DNA of 64,000 nucleotides from Achromobacter sp. UMC46 (lineage in GTDB: Bacteria > Pseudomonadota > Gammaproteobacteria > Burkholderiales > Burkholderiaceae_B): assembly GCF_014170335.1 (NCBI RefSeq), contig NZ_LZZS01000004.1, positions 496,001 through 560,000 of the forward strand, in the 5' to 3' direction. Within the stretch, counting starts at the first letter, position 1, and every line of letters begins with the position of its first letter. A program made the translations under genes and the position numbers. Positions 62,660 to 64,000 of the stretch are shown here, piece by piece. Below the pieces are notes generated by a model. That model saw nothing but the letters and a program-made list of their open reading frames with translations. It was not told the origin of the DNA and searched no databases.

Positions 62660-64000
62660 ATGCAAGATAAAGATTTGTATGTATTTTGGCCACAGCAGCT
62701 GACGCGTGGCGGGGGCCCGCGCTACCGCCAGATCGCCGATTTCATCGAGCGCGCCGTCGCGGAAAACCAACTGCAGCCGGGCGACCGCCTGCCGCCCCAA
62801 CGCGGGCTGGCGCAGCGGCTGGGCGTCGACCTGACCACCGTCACCCGCGCCTATGCCGAAGCGGGGCAGCGCGGCCTGCTGGATCCGCGCGGCGCCCTGG
62901 GCACCTTCATCGCTCGTCCGGCCGCGCAGTCCGTGCAACTGATCGACCTGGGCATGAACATGCCGCCCGCGCCATTGGGCTGCGACCTGCAAGACCTGGT
63001 GCAGCGCGGGCTGGCCAAGGTCATGGACCGCCACGACGTCAATGTGATGATGGCCTACCACCTGGCGGGGGGCGGCCCGGACGCCCGCGACGCCGGCGCG
63101 CAATGGCTGGCGCAGGCCGTCGGGCCGATCGACCCGGCGCTGGTGCTGGTGTGCCCCGGCGCGCAGGCCGCGCTGGCCGCACTGATCCTGGCCTACAGCC
63201 AGCCGGGCGACCGCATCGTGGCCGAACCGCTGGTGTATCCCGGACTGCTCAGCGCCGCGCGGCACTTGGGCCGCGAAGTGCTGGCGGCCGAGGCCGATGA
63301 AGACGGCATGACGCCCGCCGGCCTGGAACGCGCATGCCGGGACAGCGGCAGCCGGCTGGTCTACCTGAATCCCACTTTGCAGAACCCCACCACGCACACG
63401 ATGAGCGCGCGGCGCCGTCGCGACCTGGTGCGTTCGGCCTCAGCGTGCGGCGCCCGCATCATCGAAGACGATCCCTACCGCCTGTTCCTGGACGACGCGC
63501 CGCCGCCGCTGGCCAGTTACGCGCCGGCCTCCGTGTTCCACATCGCCACGCTGGCCAAATGCCTGACGCCGGGCCTGCGCACCGCCTTCGTGCTAAGTCC
63601 CGACCAGGACAGCCGCGAACGCGTGCTGGCCGCCATGCGCTCGTTCGCGTTGATGGCCACGCCGCTGATGGGCGCCTTGACCACGCAATGGATCGTCAGC
63701 GGCGCCGCGGACGCGGTGCTCAACGGCGTGCGCGCGGAAGCCCAGGCGCGCCAACGGCTGGCGCGCCAGTTGCTGCCGGGCCCGTTTCCCGCCGATCCGG
63801 TCGGCATCCACGTGTGGCAGCCATTGCCCGTGCCATGGACGGCCTCGGACCTGGCTCGGGCGGCGCGCGACGAAGGGCTGAGCGTCACGTCGTCTGATGC
63901 GTTCCAGGTGGGGCAGGCGGCGGCACCCAACGCCATCCGCATTTCGCTGGGCGGCGTGAAAGACCGCGAACAGTTGGCGCTGGCGCTGACGCGCCTGGCC
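62660..64000 (+). CDS. MocR-family (GntR-aminotransferase) transcriptional regulator, partial
   Basis: The frame starts at ATG 62660 and is open to the right edge (447 residues shown). It has a GntR winged helix-turn-helix (PRYRQIADFIERAV ... RLPPQRGLAQRLGVDLTTVTRAY) and an aminotransferase-like domain with CPGAQAALAAL, NPTLQNPT and the likely PLP Lys in IATLAKCLTPGLR. MocR proteins sense amines, amino acids or vitamin B6. Being divergent from cyoA, it may control the cyo operon as well as itself, or another nearby operon beyond the edge. Confidence 0.9.
   Translation, partial: MQDKDLYVFWPQQLTRGGGPRYRQIADFIERAVAENQLQPGDRLPPQRGLAQRLGVDLTTVTRAYAEAGQRGLLDPRGALGTFIARPAAQSVQLIDLGMNMPPAPLGCDLQDLVQRGLAKVMDRHDVNVMMAYHLAGGGPDARDAGAQWLAQAVGPIDPALVLVCPGAQAALAALILAYSQPGDRIVAEPLVYPGLLSAARHLGREVLAAEADEDGMTPAGLERACRDSGSRLVYLNPTLQNPTTHTMSARRRRDLVRSASACGARIIEDDPYRLFLDDAPPPLASYAPASVFHIATLAKCLTPGLRTAFVLSPDQDSRERVLAAMRSFALMATPLMGALTTQWIVSGAADAVLNGVRAEAQARQRLARQLLPGPFPADPVGIHVWQPLPVPWTASDLARAARDEGLSVTSSDAFQVGQAAAPNAIRISLGGVKDREQLALALTRLA

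Noticed and set aside
62686..63300. 204-codon plus-strand frame inside the MocR-type gene
   Set aside because: It is an out-of-frame reading of the regulator; the frame from 62660 carries the GntR and aminotransferase motifs.

Overview
The window looks like a chromosomal segment of a high-GC betaproteobacterium, most likely Alcaligenaceae of the Achromobacter/Bordetella type. The basis is very high third-position GC, a cyoABCD quinol oxidase, many amino-acid and peptide ABC transporters with LysR and MocR regulators, and protein sequences that read as Achromobacter-like. The genus is an inference from remembered protein similarity; no search was run. I see no insertion sequence, prophage, integrase, CRISPR array or rRNA. 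One tRNA (Arg, anticodon TCT) is present.

Layout. 1-10.4 kb: the tail of an unidentified gene, a terminator, then one co-directional cluster: a TpsB-type outer-membrane transporter, a DUF2341-LamG-ExbB fusion, ExbD, a TonB-like protein, a porin, a coiled-coil periplasmic protein, a YbjN-like protein and a parvulin isomerase. A RES/Xre-type toxin-antitoxin pair overlaps its end. The gene order resembles the Pseudomonas aeruginosa pdt locus as I remember it. 10.4-18.4 kb: pdxY; then on the minus strand a cyanate/nitrate-type ABC transporter with cyanase, a soluble histidine kinase/NarL-type regulator pair, and an outer-membrane phospholipase A. 18.4-25.1 kb: a probable L-lysine/L-pipecolate module with an ALDH7-type dehydrogenase (amaB-like), a polar amino-acid ABC transporter, an FAD oxidase (amaA-like) and an XRE-cupin regulator. 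25.2-27.1 kb: tRNA-Arg, a cold-shock protein and a flavin monooxygenase.

27.5-42.8 kb: a large catabolic region. A PotA-type ATPase gene heads a plus-strand operon of oxidoreductases (quinone oxidoreductase, GST, a type II dehydroquinase-like protein, a hydroxyacid dehydrogenase). It converges on an eight-gene minus-strand operon encoding PotBCD-like components, a complete amino-acid ABC transporter and an arylmalonate-decarboxylase-like enzyme. Divergent from that operon are a Rid-family protein, a DUF1028 Ntn-hydrolase, a LysR regulator and an M20 amidohydrolase. 42.8-53.1 kb: a D-amino-acid/peptide module with a LysR regulator divergent from an N-carbamoyl-D-amino-acid hydrolase, a D-serine-dehydratase-like PLP enzyme, a dipeptide-type ABC transporter with fused ATPases, and an M81 metallopeptidase. 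A good LysR-type operator lies in the divergent gap.

53.2-64 kb: small genes (a possible 20-residue membrane peptide, a periplasmic protein, an Rmf/CrpP-like protein, a lipoprotein), a gene-poor stretch, two LPS-type glycosyltransferases, an aromatic/aspartate-type aminotransferase, cyoABCD, and a divergent MocR-type regulator that runs off the window. Repeated CCATAC motifs between cyoA and the MocR gene are the clearest candidate operator there.

The most interesting items are the secretion locus with its own ExbBD/TonB motor, the RES toxin with altered active-site positions, the AroQ-like protein lacking its catalytic arginine, the AMDase-like/Rid/DUF1028 cluster, a long imperfect inverted repeat near 32 kb, and the CCATAC operator.
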